A stretch of 64,000 bases of DNA, taken from Balneolaceae bacterium. Its GTDB lineage: Bacteria > Bacteroidota > Rhodothermia > Balneolales > Balneolaceae. This document shows, in pieces, positions 33,684 through 43,482 of this stretch. The notes beneath the pieces were generated by a model. That model searched no databases and was not told the DNA's origin. It saw only the letters and a list, made by a program, of their open reading frames with translations. The position numbers and the translations under genes are program-made. The stretch is from the NCBI GenBank assembly GCA_034521495.1, contig JAXHMK010000015.1:81564-145563 (forward strand). The letters run 5' to 3'. Within the stretch, counting starts at the first letter, position 1. Every line of letters begins with the position of its first letter.

Positions 33684-36248
33684 ATGAAGAAAAAACGCTG
33701 GGACACCATTAATGAGATTGTTGACAGGGCGATGGACCTGGAGATGGAAGATCGTGAGGAATATATCTCAAACAGATGCGGGGAGAATGAGAAACTAAAA
33801 AATCAGGTTCTTGAACTCCTTCAGTCCATGCAAGAATCTGAAACTGAACGTTTCCTGGAGAGTCCAGCGGATATGCTTGGAAACCTGGCTGAAGATATTT
33901 CAAAAGAAAAAGAGGAGCCGGCTGACTCAGCTTTGATTGGTGAGACGGTGGAGAATTATAGAATTACAGAGCTGATTGAACACGGCGGTATGGGCTCTGT
34001 TTATAAAGCCAAACGAACCGATGGAGCTTATGAAAAGGAAGTTGCTTTTAAGTTGTTGCGCAGAGGCATGGATACGCCCGCAAATATCGCACGCTTTAAG
34101 CGAGAAAGAAATATTCTTGCCAACCTCGATCACCCCAATATTCCTCGTTTGTTGGATGGAGGAGTAACGAGAGAAGGACTCCCATTTTTGGTGATGGATT
34201 ATGTAGATGGGACTCCGCTATTTGAATACTGCGATCAGCAGAATCTTTCGGTCGAATCCCGGCTTGAGATCTTTAAATTGGTTTGCAGAACCGTTCATTA
34301 CGCTCATAAAAACGCTGTGATCCACCGCGATCTGAAACCCTCTAACATTCTTATTACAGAACAGGGAAAAGTAAAAGTTCTGGATTTTGGCATTGCTAAA
34401 TTACTCGAAAGCGGGGACCGCGAATGGCGGAACCATAAAACCATTGAGAGCGCCAGAATCCTTACTCTTCGATATGCAGCCCCGGAAATGATTGAGAATG
34501 AACCGATCACTACTGCCACAGATACCTATGCGCTGGGAATTTTACTGTTTGAACTTCTGGCAGGCGTTCATCCATTCGATTTTGAAGACAAAAAAATCAG
34601 GGAAATTGAACAAACCATTCTCGAGGCTTATCCCGAAAAACCCTCAACCCGATTCAAGAACCTGTCCGAAAATCAGAAGAAAGAGATTGCCGGGAATCGG
34701 AGTACTTCTCCCCGGGAACTGTATAAAATTCTGACGGGAGAGTTAGGTGCTATTGCCATGAAGGCCATCCGAAAAGAACCGGAGAAGAGATACAGCACCA
34801 TCCAGATGTTGCTTGATGATGTAGAACGGAGAGAGAAGAATCAACCTATATCTGCAAAAGATAATACCGTTTGGTACAGAACCACGATCTTTTTCAGGCG
34901 GAGGAAAAAGGAGATCAGTGTGGCTGCTGTTTTTATTATTGTAATTGCCGGGTTTATCCTGTTTTACACCGACCAGATTACTGATGAGCGAAATATTGCA
35001 CGGCAGGAGGCACGGCGGGCGGATGACGTTTCATCGTTTTTGTTGGAATTGTTTGATACAGGATCGGCCGGAGATACATTGAGTGCCGCGGGATTATTGC
35101 AGCAGGGTTTGGATCACCTGGAAGATCTTGAAAATCAACCGGCGTATGTGGATATGCTTTCCGTGATGGGGGAAGCGTATTTGAATTTCGGGGATTACGA
35201 GAAAGCTGAAGAGCTGCTTCGGAAAGCTGTAGAGGAAACTGAACGCGAGCATGGTAGCGAGAGCCTGGAGCTTGCAAACGCTCTTTTTTCGATGGGAAAA
35301 TTGCACGAAGAGCAGCGGGAATGGGTGCGGGCAGAAGAATATTTTCGAAAGGCCTACGAACTACAAGTACAACTACTGGGAGAAGATAACCCCCAAACAG
35401 CTCAAACTCTTTCACATTTTGGAACGGCGTTACGCAACCTTGGAAAACTTGAACAGGCTGAAGAACATACTCGAAGAGCTGTTCAAATTTACAACCAGGT
35501 GTATGAATCGACCGACGCAGAAATGTTAAATGTAAAAGTAAATCTTGCCTATGTACTGAGGGAACGCGGAAAGTTTGAAGAGGCGGAAGCTATATATAGT
35601 CAGGTGATTGAAAATGCTAATCAAAACCCGGCAGTTGATTTGGCGTCATTAGCCAACTATTACAACAATTTGGGCTATTTATACCGAGTACAGGAAGAAT
35701 ACGGGAATGCAGTTCGAAATTATAGAAAGAGCCTTGAACTCCAGAATGAAAGTTATGTAGAGGGCCATCCCGAAATAATAAATACGCGGAGAAACCTGGC
35801 TTCAAGTTTATACTTTCAAGGCAGTTTAGATCAGGCTGTATCTTACCTTAAAAAGAATGCATCTGACATTCGAAATAAATATTCAACCAATCACTGGCGT
35901 ACGGCTTCTGCATTAGATGCAGTTGGATTGTTTTACCTGAGAAACAAACAGTTGGCCGAAGCAGAACCGTATTTGCGAGAAAGTGTTCAGATCTATCGCA
36001 ATGTACTTGGAAACGATCACCTTTGGACCGCCTACTCGGAGGGACTCCTGGCTGCTTGTTTAAAATTTCAGGATAAAAATGTGAATGAGGCTGATTCTCT
36101 TTACGACCATCATTTCCAGCTTTTTGAGCAAAACATGTCTGAATTTGATGCTGACAACCGATACCAGCTAAAGCATTTGATTGAGGTGTACTCCATCAAT
36201 AGTGAAAATGAACAGATTGTTGCCGATTACCAGGAATTATTGGATTGA
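33684..36248 (+). CDS. Membrane serine/threonine protein kinase with C-terminal TPR domain
   Basis: 854 residues. A helical N-terminus (MKKKRWDTINEIVDRAMDLE) precedes the kinase domain (~residues 90-390). The glycine loop is LIEHGGMGSVYKA, the catalytic Lys lies in EVAFKLLRRG, the catalytic loop is HRDLKPSN with Asp216, and the metal site is DFG with Asp234. All are intact, so it should be active. A transmembrane helix follows at ~413-430, then about eight TPRs (~450-840). Kinase plus TPR partners of TIGR02999 sigma factors are known in several phyla. The TPR part probably lies outside the cytoplasm and senses protein or peptide signals. Confidence 0.93.
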   Translation: MKKKRWDTINEIVDRAMDLEMEDREEYISNRCGENEKLKNQVLELLQSMQESETERFLESPADMLGNLAEDISKEKEEPADSALIGETVENYRITELIEHGGMGSVYKAKRTDGAYEKEVAFKLLRRGMDTPANIARFKRERNILANLDHPNIPRLLDGGVTREGLPFLVMDYVDGTPLFEYCDQQNLSVESRLEIFKLVCRTVHYAHKNAVIHRDLKPSNILITEQGKVKVLDFGIAKLLESGDREWRNHKTIESARILTLRYAAPEMIENEPITTATDTYALGILLFELLAGVHPFDFEDKKIREIEQTILEAYPEKPSTRFKNLSENQKKEIAGNRSTSPRELYKILTGELGAIAMKAIRKEPEKRYSTIQMLLDDVERREKNQPISAKDNTVWYRTTIFFRRRKKEISVAAVFIIVIAGFILFYTDQITDERNIARQEARRADDVSSFLLELFDTGSAGDTLSAAGLLQQGLDHLEDLENQPAYVDMLSVMGEAYLNFGDYEKAEELLRKAVEETEREHGSESLELANALFSMGKLHEEQREWVRAEEYFRKAYELQVQLLGEDNPQTAQTLSHFGTALRNLGKLEQAEEHTRRAVQIYNQVYESTDAEMLNVKVNLAYVLRERGKFEEAEAIYSQVIENANQNPAVDLASLANYYNNLGYLYRVQEEYGNAVRNYRKSLELQNESYVEGHPEIINTRRNLASSLYFQGSLDQAVSYLKKNASDIRNKYSTNHWRTASALDAVGLFYLRNKQLAEAEPYLRESVQIYRNVLGNDHLWTAYSEGLLAACLKFQDKNVNEADSLYDHHFQLFEQNMSEFDADNRYQLKHLIEVYSINSENEQIVADYQELLD

Positions 36249-36367
36249 TGTGAGGCACGTTGTGCGGATAAATCACAGGCTTGTGAATGATAAAAGGCAC
36301 GATATTTAGATTTGTCAGGTTACAACACAGTTTCATCCCCCTGCTCACGGAAAAGCACCGTGAGCTT

Positions 36368-36730
36368 CCCCCTTCGAAGGGCAATGTCGCTAACTTTAAA
36401 TTTTTATATCAATAAAAAATGTTAGAAAATTTACTATTAAATGGTGGCGTGTTGGTGGTCCAAATCGGTCCGGCCTTTGATTGCTGAAGGCGGTGGTTGA
36501 TTTGCGGGGAGCGCATGCGATGGTTGTAAAAACATACCGGATCAATCGTTGATTACGGTGACAAAGCGATATGGACCATTGTTTTTACATCGCAAAACGG
36601 ACCGCAAATCCCGACTGAAGGAATCACCAGCCCGGCGGGTTTTGGATACTTTTGACCGTTCAAAAGTATCGGGGAAAAACTCTGATAATAACCAATGTTA
36701 GTGACATTACTTCGAAGGGGGATTCAGAGG
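36368..36730. repeat. Long palindromic element of about 360 bp
   Basis: The ends are mirror images: CCCCCTTCGAAG with AATGTCGCTAAC at the left, and GTTAGTGACATT with CTTCGAAGGGGG at the right. The inside folds back as well: GATTTGCGG and TTGTAAAAAC pair with GTTTTTACA and CCGCAAATC, and a GATACTTTTGA / TCAAAAGTATC hairpin sits at 36647-36672. No coding frame is credible. It fills the 543-bp gap between the kinase and propeller genes. Confidence 0.7.
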
Positions 36731-36791
36731 GGGATGATGCCATTTATACATTCTATTTCCAACCGCACAACCCGTTGCTCTTAGATAAGTT

Positions 36792-37757
36792 TTAATCAAC
36801 CGGGCTGCTGAAAGGAAATGATTCCCTTGCGTTATTAGATGACAGGTTTGTTGGTGTACCGCTGCCGTCAGCATCTGTTTTGTATACTTCCCGCTGGCCG
36901 TCGCGCTCGGAAGAAAAAATGAGCTCGCTGCCATCAGGTGACCACGTGGGGTAGATATCGCGTTCTGCACTGTCTGTGATTTGAGTAACATTGCTGCCGT
37001 TAGCATCCATGGTATAAATTTCGGAATTACCGCTGCGTTCGGAGGAGAATGCAATTGTACTGCCATCGGGTGACCATGCACCGGGCGAGGCAAAATCTTC
37101 ATCACTGTTATCGGTGAGCTTCTGTTGATTGGATCCGTCGGAATCCATCATGAAAATTTCAAAGTCTCCATCGCGGCTGCTTGCAAAAACGATCTGTGTT
37201 CCATCGGGTGACCAAGATGCAGCTCCATCTTCTCCATCGCTGCTTGTTAACTGCTGCAGGTTGGTGCCGTCGGCATTGATGGTAAAAATGTTTCGCGCCC
37301 CGTCCCGCAAATCATCAAATACAATTTGAGAATCATCGGGCGACCATCCGGAATAGACCACATTTGCAACGGCGGTGGTAAGACGGGTTACGTTGGAGCC
37401 GTCTGCGTCCATCACATACAGATCGGTAAATTGCCCCGCGCGACTGCTGACAAAAGATATTTTTGTACCGTCGTTCGAGATAGCCGGGGCAGAATCTGCA
37501 TACTCGTTGTCTGTTAATTTCTGCTGGTTTGATCCGTCAGCATTCATGATGAATATCTCATCATCCCCGTCGCGGTCGCTGGCAAAGGCGATTTTGTTTG
37601 AGAGGACGGTTTGATCCTGATCATCGTCAGAATCATCCGTTTCATCAGACGCTGAATTTGAATCCAGCAGATCGCAGGAAATTAATCCGAAAAACAGAAG
37701 TATTAAAACAATGTTGATCCAATATGTTTTTTCGATATACAACTCGTTGTTTTTCAT
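36792..37757 (-). CDS. PD40/TolB-like beta-propeller lipoprotein
   Basis: 321 residues. A hydrophobic signal with lipobox ([16 protein letters not shown]) is followed by an acidic linker ([11 protein letters not shown]) and six PD40 blades. Each blade has a form of [20 protein letters not shown] then [12 protein letters not shown]. This TolB-like propeller likely sits at the outer membrane or cell surface and binds proteins or glycans. The next gene on the strand (37776-39485) is a larger propeller lipoprotein, 18 bp upstream, so the two are co-transcribed and probably paralogous. Function unknown. Confidence 0.88.
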   Translation of the reverse strand: MKNNELYIEKTYWINIVLILLFFGLISCDLLDSNSASDETDDSDDDQDQTVLSNKIAFASDRDGDDEIFIMNADGSNQQKLTDNEYADSAPAISNDGTKISFVSSRAGQFTDLYVMDADGSNVTRLTTAVANVVYSGWSPDDSQIVFDDLRDGARNIFTINADGTNLQQLTSSDGEDGAASWSPDGTQIVFASSRDGDFEIFMMDSDGSNQQKLTDNSDEDFASPGAWSPDGSTIAFSSERSGNSEIYTMDANGSNVTQITDSAERDIYPTWSPDGSELIFSSERDGQREVYKTDADGSGTPTNLSSNNARESFPFSSPVD

Positions 37758-37775
37758 AGCTTAAACCTATCTTCT

Positions 37776-39485
37776 TTATTCTACAGGACTCCAATGCGGG
37801 AACTCATCAAACGCGCCGCTTTCAGTCAGCCGGCTGGGAGATGACCCGTCGCTGCCGATGATATGAATGTTAGCACCGCCCGCCCGATTACTTTGAAATC
37901 CTATAAAATCACCATTGGGCGACCAGGTGGGCAGAATATCCTGGCTGTCGTTGTTTGTGATTTGGGTGTGATTTGTCCCGTCGCTGTCCATCACAAAGAT
38001 CTCTTCACCGTTATCGGTATTACGGGAATAGGCTATTTGTGAACCATCCGGTGAATATTCAGGGTCGCGGTCACTCTGGGCATCGCTTTCTGTCAATAGC
38101 GTTGCATCCGAACCATCCGTACTGATGCTGTAGATCGTCCAGTCGCCGTCCCTCAATGTCTGAAATGCAAGGGTATTCCCGTCGGGCGACCACGTGGGAT
38201 GGGTATCCACTTCTGGATCGGTGGTCACTTTTGTGACATTTGAGCCGTCGCTGTCCATGATAAAGATATCATCCACACCATCTCGCTGACTGCTGAAAGC
38301 CAGTTGATTACCGTCGGGCGACCAAGCGGGGAGTTCATCACGGACGGAATTGTTGGTAAGTCGCGTGAGACCGGAGCCGTCACTGTTCATCAGATAAATT
38401 TCACGGTTCCCATCACGTTCGCTGGTGAATGCGATTTTGGTTCCGCCGGGTGAGATGGCTGCCTGTCCGTCCAACTCACCGTGATCTGTAAGCTGTCTGA
38501 TATTCGTGCCGTCATCCGAAATGGTATAGATATTCGCATTGCCATCGCGGAAACTGGTAAAGGTAAGCGCACCGCTTAACGCTTCGGCACAGTTCACTTC
38601 AAAGGTGGTAGAAGTTGTTTGATCGGCGGTGATGGTTACGGTTCTTGGATTCTCACCGTTTACAACCTCGCAGTTATCGGCAATGCCGGTCAATTCAACT
38701 GAGTAATCAGCTCCTTCGAGATCAGAAATGGTTATGGTTTCATTGGCTCCGATCGTTTCTGTCTGATCATTTACCAACACTTCATAACTGTCATCCGGGT
38801 TTGTGCCTCCGGTTTCGGTTGTAATTTCAAGAGAGCCCGTAGCTGCTTCTTCTGTAAAGATGATTCCGTAGGGTTGGGTTATAACCTCAAAGTCATCTGA
38901 ATTCTCTGCCAAATGAGGATAAACAACCACCATGGTTTGATTTTCGGACAGATCAACTTCATTTCGAGCAATCTGTTCGATTTCTGAAGGGGTCCACATA
39001 GAACCTGGAACCCACTGATCTGACGGAGTCCAGTGTTCAGTTTTCACCCATTTTGACGCCTGAGGCCATGTTTCAGTGTTTTGCCATTGTTTGCTTGTTA
39101 CCCATTCCTGTCCCGGAATATATACCAGCCCCGGAAACATCTCTTCCGTAGTTAGGCCGTCAGCAAGTTCATCGGCACTGGTTTCGACAGGTGGAGTGGT
39201 AGACCGGTTTACAACCTCTCCATTTTCAACCTGGAAGGAAGAGAGTACGATTTCGCCGCTCCACATTGGGCCTGGTACCAGTGTTACGATTAAATTGTTG
39301 CTGAAAAAGTCCCACGTGAAATCGCTGGGAGTTACTTCCACCATTTGAGTTAAGTCCTCAGAGGGTTCGGTTGCAAAATCAAGCGTTTCTGGTTCGGGGT
39401 CGGCATCCTGGGAGGTTTCATCGCAGGAGAAAAAGAGTACTGTGAATATCATTAGCAAAAATGCAGTTAGTTTGTAACGCTTCAT
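37776..39485 (-). CDS. Lipoprotein with Trp-hexad repeat, PEGA-like domain and PD40 propeller
   Basis: 569 residues. The signal MKRYKLTAFLLMIFTVLFF ends at a lipobox Cys. Residues ~125-166 carry seven tryptophans exactly six residues apart (W128, 134, 140, 146, 152, 158, 164), an unusual regular motif. Residues ~215-300 form a PEGA/Ig-like domain (SLEITTETGGTNPDDSYEVL). Residues ~305-569 are six PD40 blades (FTSERDGNREIYLMNSDGSG type). It is the first gene of a two-propeller unit. Likely a surface-exposed binding protein; ligand unknown. Confidence 0.87.
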   Translation of the reverse strand: MKRYKLTAFLLMIFTVLFFSCDETSQDADPEPETLDFATEPSEDLTQMVEVTPSDFTWDFFSNNLIVTLVPGPMWSGEIVLSSFQVENGEVVNRSTTPPVETSADELADGLTTEEMFPGLVYIPGQEWVTSKQWQNTETWPQASKWVKTEHWTPSDQWVPGSMWTPSEIEQIARNEVDLSENQTMVVVYPHLAENSDDFEVITQPYGIIFTEEAATGSLEITTETGGTNPDDSYEVLVNDQTETIGANETITISDLEGADYSVELTGIADNCEVVNGENPRTVTITADQTTSTTFEVNCAEALSGALTFTSFRDGNANIYTISDDGTNIRQLTDHGELDGQAAISPGGTKIAFTSERDGNREIYLMNSDGSGLTRLTNNSVRDELPAWSPDGNQLAFSSQRDGVDDIFIMDSDGSNVTKVTTDPEVDTHPTWSPDGNTLAFQTLRDGDWTIYSISTDGSDATLLTESDAQSDRDPEYSPDGSQIAYSRNTDNGEEIFVMDSDGTNHTQITNNDSQDILPTWSPNGDFIGFQSNRAGGANIHIIGSDGSSPSRLTESGAFDEFPHWSPVE

Positions 39486-39673
39486 AATCTCAAGATTACG
39501 GTCTGTTTGAATGTTTTATTTCTGTTGATATTTCTATTTGTACCATGCGTAAACTGAGGCGGAAAAAGGACAAATCAATCAGTAAAACTTCCATTTGGCA
39601 CTTTTTCGGGTTGATCTACGCAAATACTTAATAGAAAGCACTCAAACTATTCGCCAATCTGAATTCATAAAGC

Positions 39674-39853
39674 ATGAAGAAAAAAAGGTGGAAAAAAATT
39701 GAACCGATTGTTGACCAGGCGTTATCTATCGAGCGTCCGCAAAAAAGGAAAGATTTCATTAAACAGTGTTGCGACAATGATAAGCTTTATCAACAGGTGA
39801 CCGAATTGATCGAATCGATTGAAGAAGCCGAAGAGGAGGGGTTTTTAGAGTAG
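39674..39853 (+). pseudogene. Relic of a second TPR-kinase gene (N-terminal 59 residues)
   Basis: This frame of 59 codons starts MKKKRWKKIEPIVDQALSIE and ends EEAEEEGFLE before a TAG. It closely matches residues 1-60 of the kinase at 33684 (MKKKRWDTINEIVDRAMDLE to ERFLESP). No kinase domain follows; instead the 190-bp repeat at 39865 begins 12 bp after the stop. A second sigma/kinase unit was probably lost here, perhaps through the repeat. Confidence 0.75.
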
Positions 39854-39864
39854 TTTAGCATATA

Positions 39865-40055
39865 GATCCGCGAAGTTTTTGAAAACTGTACATGTTTAGC
39901 GGTTTGAGTCAAACAACCTGACAGAGCACTGTGCTTTTCGGTTCCTGTCAGTTGTGGGATAAGGCATTCCCCTCGAAAACCGATCCACGCGACTCTGGCA
40001 GGAGCTATCGCACTCTGCCAGGACGCTAAACAGATACTGAAAACTTCGCGGATCT
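39865..40055. repeat. Structured repeat family B, copy 1 (about 190 bp)
   Basis: The core runs from TGTTTAGCGGTTTGA to GGACGCTAAACA with inner hairpin arms (CCTGACAGAG, GTTCCTGTCAG, ACTCTGGCAGGA, CTCTGCCAGGA). Outer arms GATCCGCGAAGTTTT and AAAACTTCGCGGATC also pair. A second copy at 54497-54690 shares the core but has different, still complementary, outer arms. The remainder of the gap 39854-40296 shows nothing coding. Confidence 0.8.
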
Positions 40056-40296
40056 GATCTAACGCGTTATCAAAAATTGACTGCGGAAAGAATAATCTTG
40101 CTCTAACTCAAAATTTATAGAAAAAAATGGCCTCTTTCCGATCAGCCGATACGCATGTATAACTGAACGGCATCATAAATTGCAATTTTTAACTGAAAGA
40201 GCAGGTTGTTGAGAATTCAATTAAGAATGAAGTCAGCAATCAGAAATTGTAGGCTGTAACCATAGCTGAAAAGATCTCTTGAATCGAAATTATTTT

Positions 40297-43200
40297 ATGA
40301 TTCAAAAAAGATCATTTCAACAGATTTTAAAGAGCCAGTTCTATACCTGTCTGCTATGGCTCGTAGTTTTTGCGGGGCTCCTTATTCCGGGCGAACTCCT
40401 TAGCCAGGGAATGACCCGTGTTAACATCGTTGGCGTGCCGTCTGTACTCTCCTCTCCCTATGCCGATCAACTGGAAGCAGATTTTCGCAACGGCAAATAC
40501 CAGGTGGTTTTTAATTATACCAACGCTGCTCAGGAGGAGACCGATTTCGTTTTCGATTTTGAAGTTTTCAAAGAGGAACAACGACTGCTCAATATCACAT
40601 CCGATCCGGTACCCTTCCGGCCGGGAACCCATACGTTTACTGCTTTTTTTGAGGAGATCCCGTTTGAAACCAGCCCCGATGAGGTCGTCAGCACGCTCAC
40701 CAATCGACTGAAGCAGCAGATTGTAATGGCTGGTACGCTTCCCGAAGGCCAATACCAGGTTCGCATTCAGGCCCGGCCTGCAGATGGAAACGTGGGGATG
40801 ACCAATCAGCAGGGAGTGGCAAATTTTTCCGTTCGGTATCCGCAACCTCCTACTCTTGTTACACCGCCGGATGGCGCAAATGTGATGCAGCAATTTCCCA
40901 CCTTTTCGTGGACCCAGGTGCGCGCCACAGACGTAACCACGTTTAAATATGAGTTGCTGGTGGTGGAAGTCCTGGAAGGTCAAAATCCATCGGAGGCAAT
41001 TCTGAGTAACAGAGCCCATCATCAAACCTCACTCACGGGTCAAACAACCATCCCTTATCAGCCGGAGTTTCAGTCGCTGGAAGAGGGAGTTACCTATGCC
41101 TGGCAGATTCGGGCTGCGGATGTTGACGAAAGATTGCCCGTGAGAAACGAAGGAAGGAGTGAAGTATTTACCTTTACCTATGGAGAAGAGGCGGAGGATG
41201 AGGATCAACCGGTTACGGAGATCAACGAGCTTGAAATAATTCCCCTGATTCCCGAATTCGCAAGCCTTGTAAATCTTGTTGATTTAGAGATCGATGAAAC
41301 GTCCGATGCATACCGACTTCAGGGAAATGCAACCCTGAGACTTCAATTTGATGGTCAGGATGCTCTCGAGACATCGGTCAACGTGCAAAATCTCCGGCTT
41401 CAAAAAGAATCGTTAGATAATCCGGTCATACTGGATGGATCTTTGACTGGCAATGCACCGGATCTTGCAGAAATTTTTGGCCAGACAGCCGGGTTTGTGC
41501 GTGCTGATGAGATTAACTGGAGTTTGGAGGAAGGAGTGACGACAACCGCAGAATTTGAAATTCCGGATGGGGAGAATTTATCTGCCACCGGGGAACTTAC
41601 TCTTCAGCGATTGGGACCGGTCGGTTCGATACAGGCAGAATCAGAGGATGTTTTAAAACGCCTTGGAGCTGCACCTTTCCAGGTGTCGGTTACATCGATG
41701 AGTGCCAATTATCCTGAAGGAATTGTTACGGCGGGCGGATTTGCAGAAACGTTTGGAAATGTGCGATGTGATCTTCCCTCTATCCCAATCGGGAGAAGAA
41801 GTTTTACGGCGCGGGTCGATTGCGAGGTTAATGAAACGTTTTCTCTGCTTGAAGGCTCGGACAAAATTCGAATTTCAATCGGGGATATCACCGGGCAATT
41901 TGGCGCTTCATGGTTTGAACCAGTACCACTCAGCTATAACCTGGGCATGGGCAGCAGTGTTGAGTTGAAACTCGATCAGCCCCAGGAGTCCGTACGTTAT
42001 TGTGGTGCGAAAGGAAGATTGAATCTCTCTGCTGAAGACGGACTGCAAGCCGGTAATTTTCGGTCCGATTGTCCCTTTCCCGAACCGACACTCAATCTTG
42101 GAATCCTGAAGCTGAGTTTTCAAAACCCGGACCTGGCTTTTCTTGATTATTCTTACGAACTGGGATGGAATTTTGAATTTCAGTTTGATGCGAATCTCTT
42201 CCTCCCCTCCGTACCCGAGGCAGAAATGCCGGTTGTTGAAGATGTAACGATCACCCCCGAAGGCATTCAATTTCCCGATTTTACTTTTAACGAAGAAGAT
42301 CTGCAGCCGAACAATACTTTTGAACTGGATTCATTTCAATTTAGCCTGAACCGGTTTACGCTTGAGGAATCCCTCTTTCCCTGGTTTGAGTGGGATGAAA
42401 CCGGGGTTGGCCCCTGGGAGTTTTCGCTGGATGCCGGAGTTCAGTTTCCGGATTCAAACGAATATCCCGATTGTCTCAGGAATTCAGAATTGAACCTGAA
42501 CGATGCCGGTGTGAGTGGGCAATCCATCGAAGGGGATCTGCAAACAGTGGGAATGGAAGACTGCCGGTGGGAGTTTGGCGCGGGCTATGCACTGCAAATC
42601 AATCAGGCCGGGGGCGAACTGCAGCTTCAGTATGAACAGGAAGAACTCCACCCACAAGCGGACCTGGATATAGATGGAGTTGTTGAACTGGGAGAACCGT
42701 TTACTTGCGATAATGCACCCGGAGAGCAATCGGTTGATCAATTGGAATTCCTGGCTACAAGCAGCGGATTTGATCTGCAAGCAGATGATTTTGTACCGGA
42801 GTGTCCAGTTCAGATCGGGCCTTATAAGGGACAAATTACATCCTCAGAACTGCAAATTTCACAGGGCGTTCCGGGAGATTTAACGGCCGAAATATCAGGG
42901 AGTGCAACTCTCAATCTTGGTGAAGATCAATCTGCATCGGGTACATTTACGTTGAACCCTGTGACCGGTGAATTTTCCGAACTGGATTTCAATCTTCAGG
43001 GACCGTTTGAATGGGGTATTCCAAAACAGAATTCGGTACTGGTTTTCCGGGTGGATGAAGCCACACTTGATGAAAACGGTATCTCCATCGATGGCCGTCA
43101 GTCTCTGCTTTTTGAAGATGAAACCATGGGCGTAACCTTTGATGAGCTGCTGGTGGACTGGCAAACATTTGAAGTTCAAAGCGGACGAATCATCCTGGAT

Positions 43201-43482
43201 GAACAGTTCAGTCTGGAAGCAGGTATCGATCCGGACACGCATCAACTCGATTTTTCAGCAACACTGCGGGATAGTTCTCTCACCTATTCACCGGGCGTTT
43301 TGATGACACTGGCCGGTACAATTATTATTGATTCAGACGGGGTGAACGCATCGGGTGCATCAACGGCCGAATTGAATTTTAAGGATCTGTCGCTGGATGA
43401 TCTCGAGATCATCTATTCCAATGATTTTGCCATGCGGCTCGATCCGTTTGGAGTTCAGAAAAGGACAGGCAGAGATTTTTAA
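40297..43482 (+). CDS. Giant secreted surface protein, segment 1 (N-terminus)
   Basis: The start is taken at ATG 40297 (MIQKRSFQQILKSQFYTCLL); a TTG at 40279 is possible. A signal peptide covers ~35 residues and ends GELLSQ. The N-terminal ~150 residues (TRVNIVGVPSVLSSPYADQL; TLPEGQYQVRIQARPADG) resemble TANFOR-type domains of Bacteroidota surface proteins. An FN3/Ig-like domain follows (PPTLVTPPDGANV), and then long beta-rich repeats built of AsmA/adhesin-like strands. The frame ends at GVQKRTGRDF. Removing one A from the AAAA run at 43459-43462 joins it to the next segment (VQKGQAEIFKDD). It is segment 1 of four that make one protein of ~3,980 residues. Confidence 0.8.
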   Translation: MIQKRSFQQILKSQFYTCLLWLVVFAGLLIPGELLSQGMTRVNIVGVPSVLSSPYADQLEADFRNGKYQVVFNYTNAAQEETDFVFDFEVFKEEQRLLNITSDPVPFRPGTHTFTAFFEEIPFETSPDEVVSTLTNRLKQQIVMAGTLPEGQYQVRIQARPADGNVGMTNQQGVANFSVRYPQPPTLVTPPDGANVMQQFPTFSWTQVRATDVTTFKYELLVVEVLEGQNPSEAILSNRAHHQTSLTGQTTIPYQPEFQSLEEGVTYAWQIRAADVDERLPVRNEGRSEVFTFTYGEEAEDEDQPVTEINELEIIPLIPEFASLVNLVDLEIDETSDAYRLQGNATLRLQFDGQDALETSVNVQNLRLQKESLDNPVILDGSLTGNAPDLAEIFGQTAGFVRADEINWSLEEGVTTTAEFEIPDGENLSATGELTLQRLGPVGSIQAESEDVLKRLGAAPFQVSVTSMSANYPEGIVTAGGFAETFGNVRCDLPSIPIGRRSFTARVDCEVNETFSLLEGSDKIRISIGDITGQFGASWFEPVPLSYNLGMGSSVELKLDQPQESVRYCGAKGRLNLSAEDGLQAGNFRSDCPFPEPTLNLGILKLSFQNPDLAFLDYSYELGWNFEFQFDANLFLPSVPEAEMPVVEDVTITPEGIQFPDFTFNEEDLQPNNTFELDSFQFSLNRFTLEESLFPWFEWDETGVGPWEFSLDAGVQFPDSNEYPDCLRNSELNLNDAGVSGQSIEGDLQTVGMEDCRWEFGAGYALQINQAGGELQLQYEQEELHPQADLDIDGVVELGEPFTCDNAPGEQSVDQLEFLATSSGFDLQADDFVPECPVQIGPYKGQITSSELQISQGVPGDLTAEISGSATLNLGEDQSASGTFTLNPVTGEFSELDFNLQGPFEWGIPKQNSVLVFRVDEATLDENGISIDGRQSLLFEDETMGVTFDELLVDWQTFEVQSGRIILDEQFSLEAGIDPDTHQLDFSATLRDSSLTYSPGVLMTLAGTIIIDSDGVNASGASTAELNFKDLSLDDLEIIYSNDFAMRLDPFGVQKRTGRDF

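Noticed and set aside
33684..36248. Inactive pseudokinase
   Set aside because: The glycine loop, the catalytic Lys, HRD Asp216 and DFG Asp234 are all present, so the kinase looks active.
39865..40055. Integron attC site
   Set aside because: The ends GTTTAGCG and CGCTAAAC do not match the attC core GTTRRRY/RYYYAAC, no integrase is present, and arm pairing is perfect rather than with the usual extrahelical bases.
40354..41025. Minus-strand open frame of 223 residues
   Set aside because: It lies inside the N-terminus of the giant protein, whose signal peptide and Ig-like domain are convincing; the reverse frame has no recognisable features.
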